A stretch of DNA of 6,717 nucleotides. Origin: Capsulimonas sp. (GTDB taxonomy: Bacteria > Armatimonadota > Armatimonadia > Armatimonadales > Capsulimonadaceae). The notes beneath the pieces were generated by a model. The model ran no database searches. It was given only the letters and a program-made list of their open reading frames with translations, and was not told the origin of the DNA. The DNA lies in the NCBI GenBank assembly GCA_025963815.1, contig JAOQAA010000005.1, forward strand, positions 1 through 6,717, given 5' to 3'. Shown piece after piece: positions 6,570-6,717 of this stretch (its first letter is position 1; each line of letters begins with the position of its first letter). The translations under genes and the position numbers were made by a program.

Positions 6570-6640
6570 GACCTATCCCCGCGCTTCGCGCCACCCTTCC
6601 CCCTGCGAAGTAGGGGGAAGGGTGAAGAATTAGGATTTAT
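6570..6640. repeat. Half-copy of the 60-bp-arm repeat family, with a perfect 13-bp hairpin
   Basis: This segment shares GCGCTTCGCGCCACCC, a following GAAG-loop C/G hairpin and then TTAGGATTTA with the left arm and spacer edge of the element at 3928-4097. Here the hairpin is 6592-6604 pairing with 6612-6624 (13 bp, loop GCGAAGT). I see no second arm before the window ends, so it is either a solo half-element or continues past the right edge. It overlaps the alternative GTG start of the tail gene. Confidence 0.75.
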
Positions 6641-6717
6641 AAATGCTGGCCTTGCAGGGATCGGCCCCTCCGCCCCAATTCTGGGGGACCGGAAAATGCC
6701 ACTCTCCGAAATCGGGT
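6641..6717. other. Right-edge segment without a supported gene; repeat-like palindrome
   Basis: Minus-strand frames stay open from the edge only until stop codons at about 6630-6640. They are short and pass through repeat-like sequence, so I do not call a gene end. The palindrome CCCCAATTCTGGGG (6673-6686) resembles the core of the inverted repeat at 5313-5455. A promoter for the run of genes could lie here or beyond the edge, but no convincing -35/-10 pair is visible. Confidence 0.4.

Noticed and set aside
6636..6664. Promoter with TATAAA (minus strand, 6641-6636) as -10 box
   Set aside because: No acceptable -35 box lies about 17 nt upstream, and the AT-rich ATTTATAAAT is symmetrical and borders repeat-derived sequence.

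Overview
The window is GC-rich bacterial DNA in which every credible gene lies on the minus strand, so it reads right to left as one run of four genes. The closest framework I recognise is a phage-tail-like or extracellular contractile injection system (eCIS) type locus. The anchor is a P2 gpI-type tail protein (TIGR02242 / Tail_P2_I). The host cannot be fixed from this window. The GC content, the GC-rich hairpin repeats of the 'CTCCCAATTCTGGGAG' kind and the tail-gene type would fit Armatimonadota (Capsulimonas-like), Chloroflexota or Planctomycetota; this is a low-confidence guess.

Layout in transcription order: (1) 6717-6559 holds repeat-derived hairpins and no supported gene. (2) 6558-5464 encodes an Ig-like domain fused to a P2 gpI-type tail domain. 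(3) 5463-5293 is a gap filled by an imperfect inverted repeat with arms of about 47 bp. (4) 5292-4129 encodes a His-rich beta-type N-terminal region fused to a DUF4159-like domain. (5) 4128-3866 is a gap containing a perfect 60-bp inverted repeat with a 50-bp spacer. (6) 3865 (or 3886) to 1487 encodes a protein of about 792 aa with Ig-like modules, a Pro/Glu/Val-rich linker of about 190 aa, one membrane span and a C-terminal beta-rich region. (7) 1475 to beyond the left edge encodes a second single-span protein with Ig-like modules before the span and IPT/TIG-like modules after it. Genes 6 and 7 are 11 bp apart, and the stop of one is fused to the Shine-Dalgarno of the next.

How they may work together (inference): the tail protein belongs to the baseplate end of a tail-like particle. 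The DUF4159 fusion could be an accessory or baseplate-attached protein. The two membrane proteins carry the same type of Ig-like module as the tail protein, with a GDYPF signature, on the side of the membrane predicted to be cytoplasmic. This suggests a membrane dock for a cytoplasmic tail-like particle, with beta-rich domains displayed outside. No sheath, tube, ATPase, LysM or spike gene is in this window, so the eCIS assignment depends on what lies beyond its edges.
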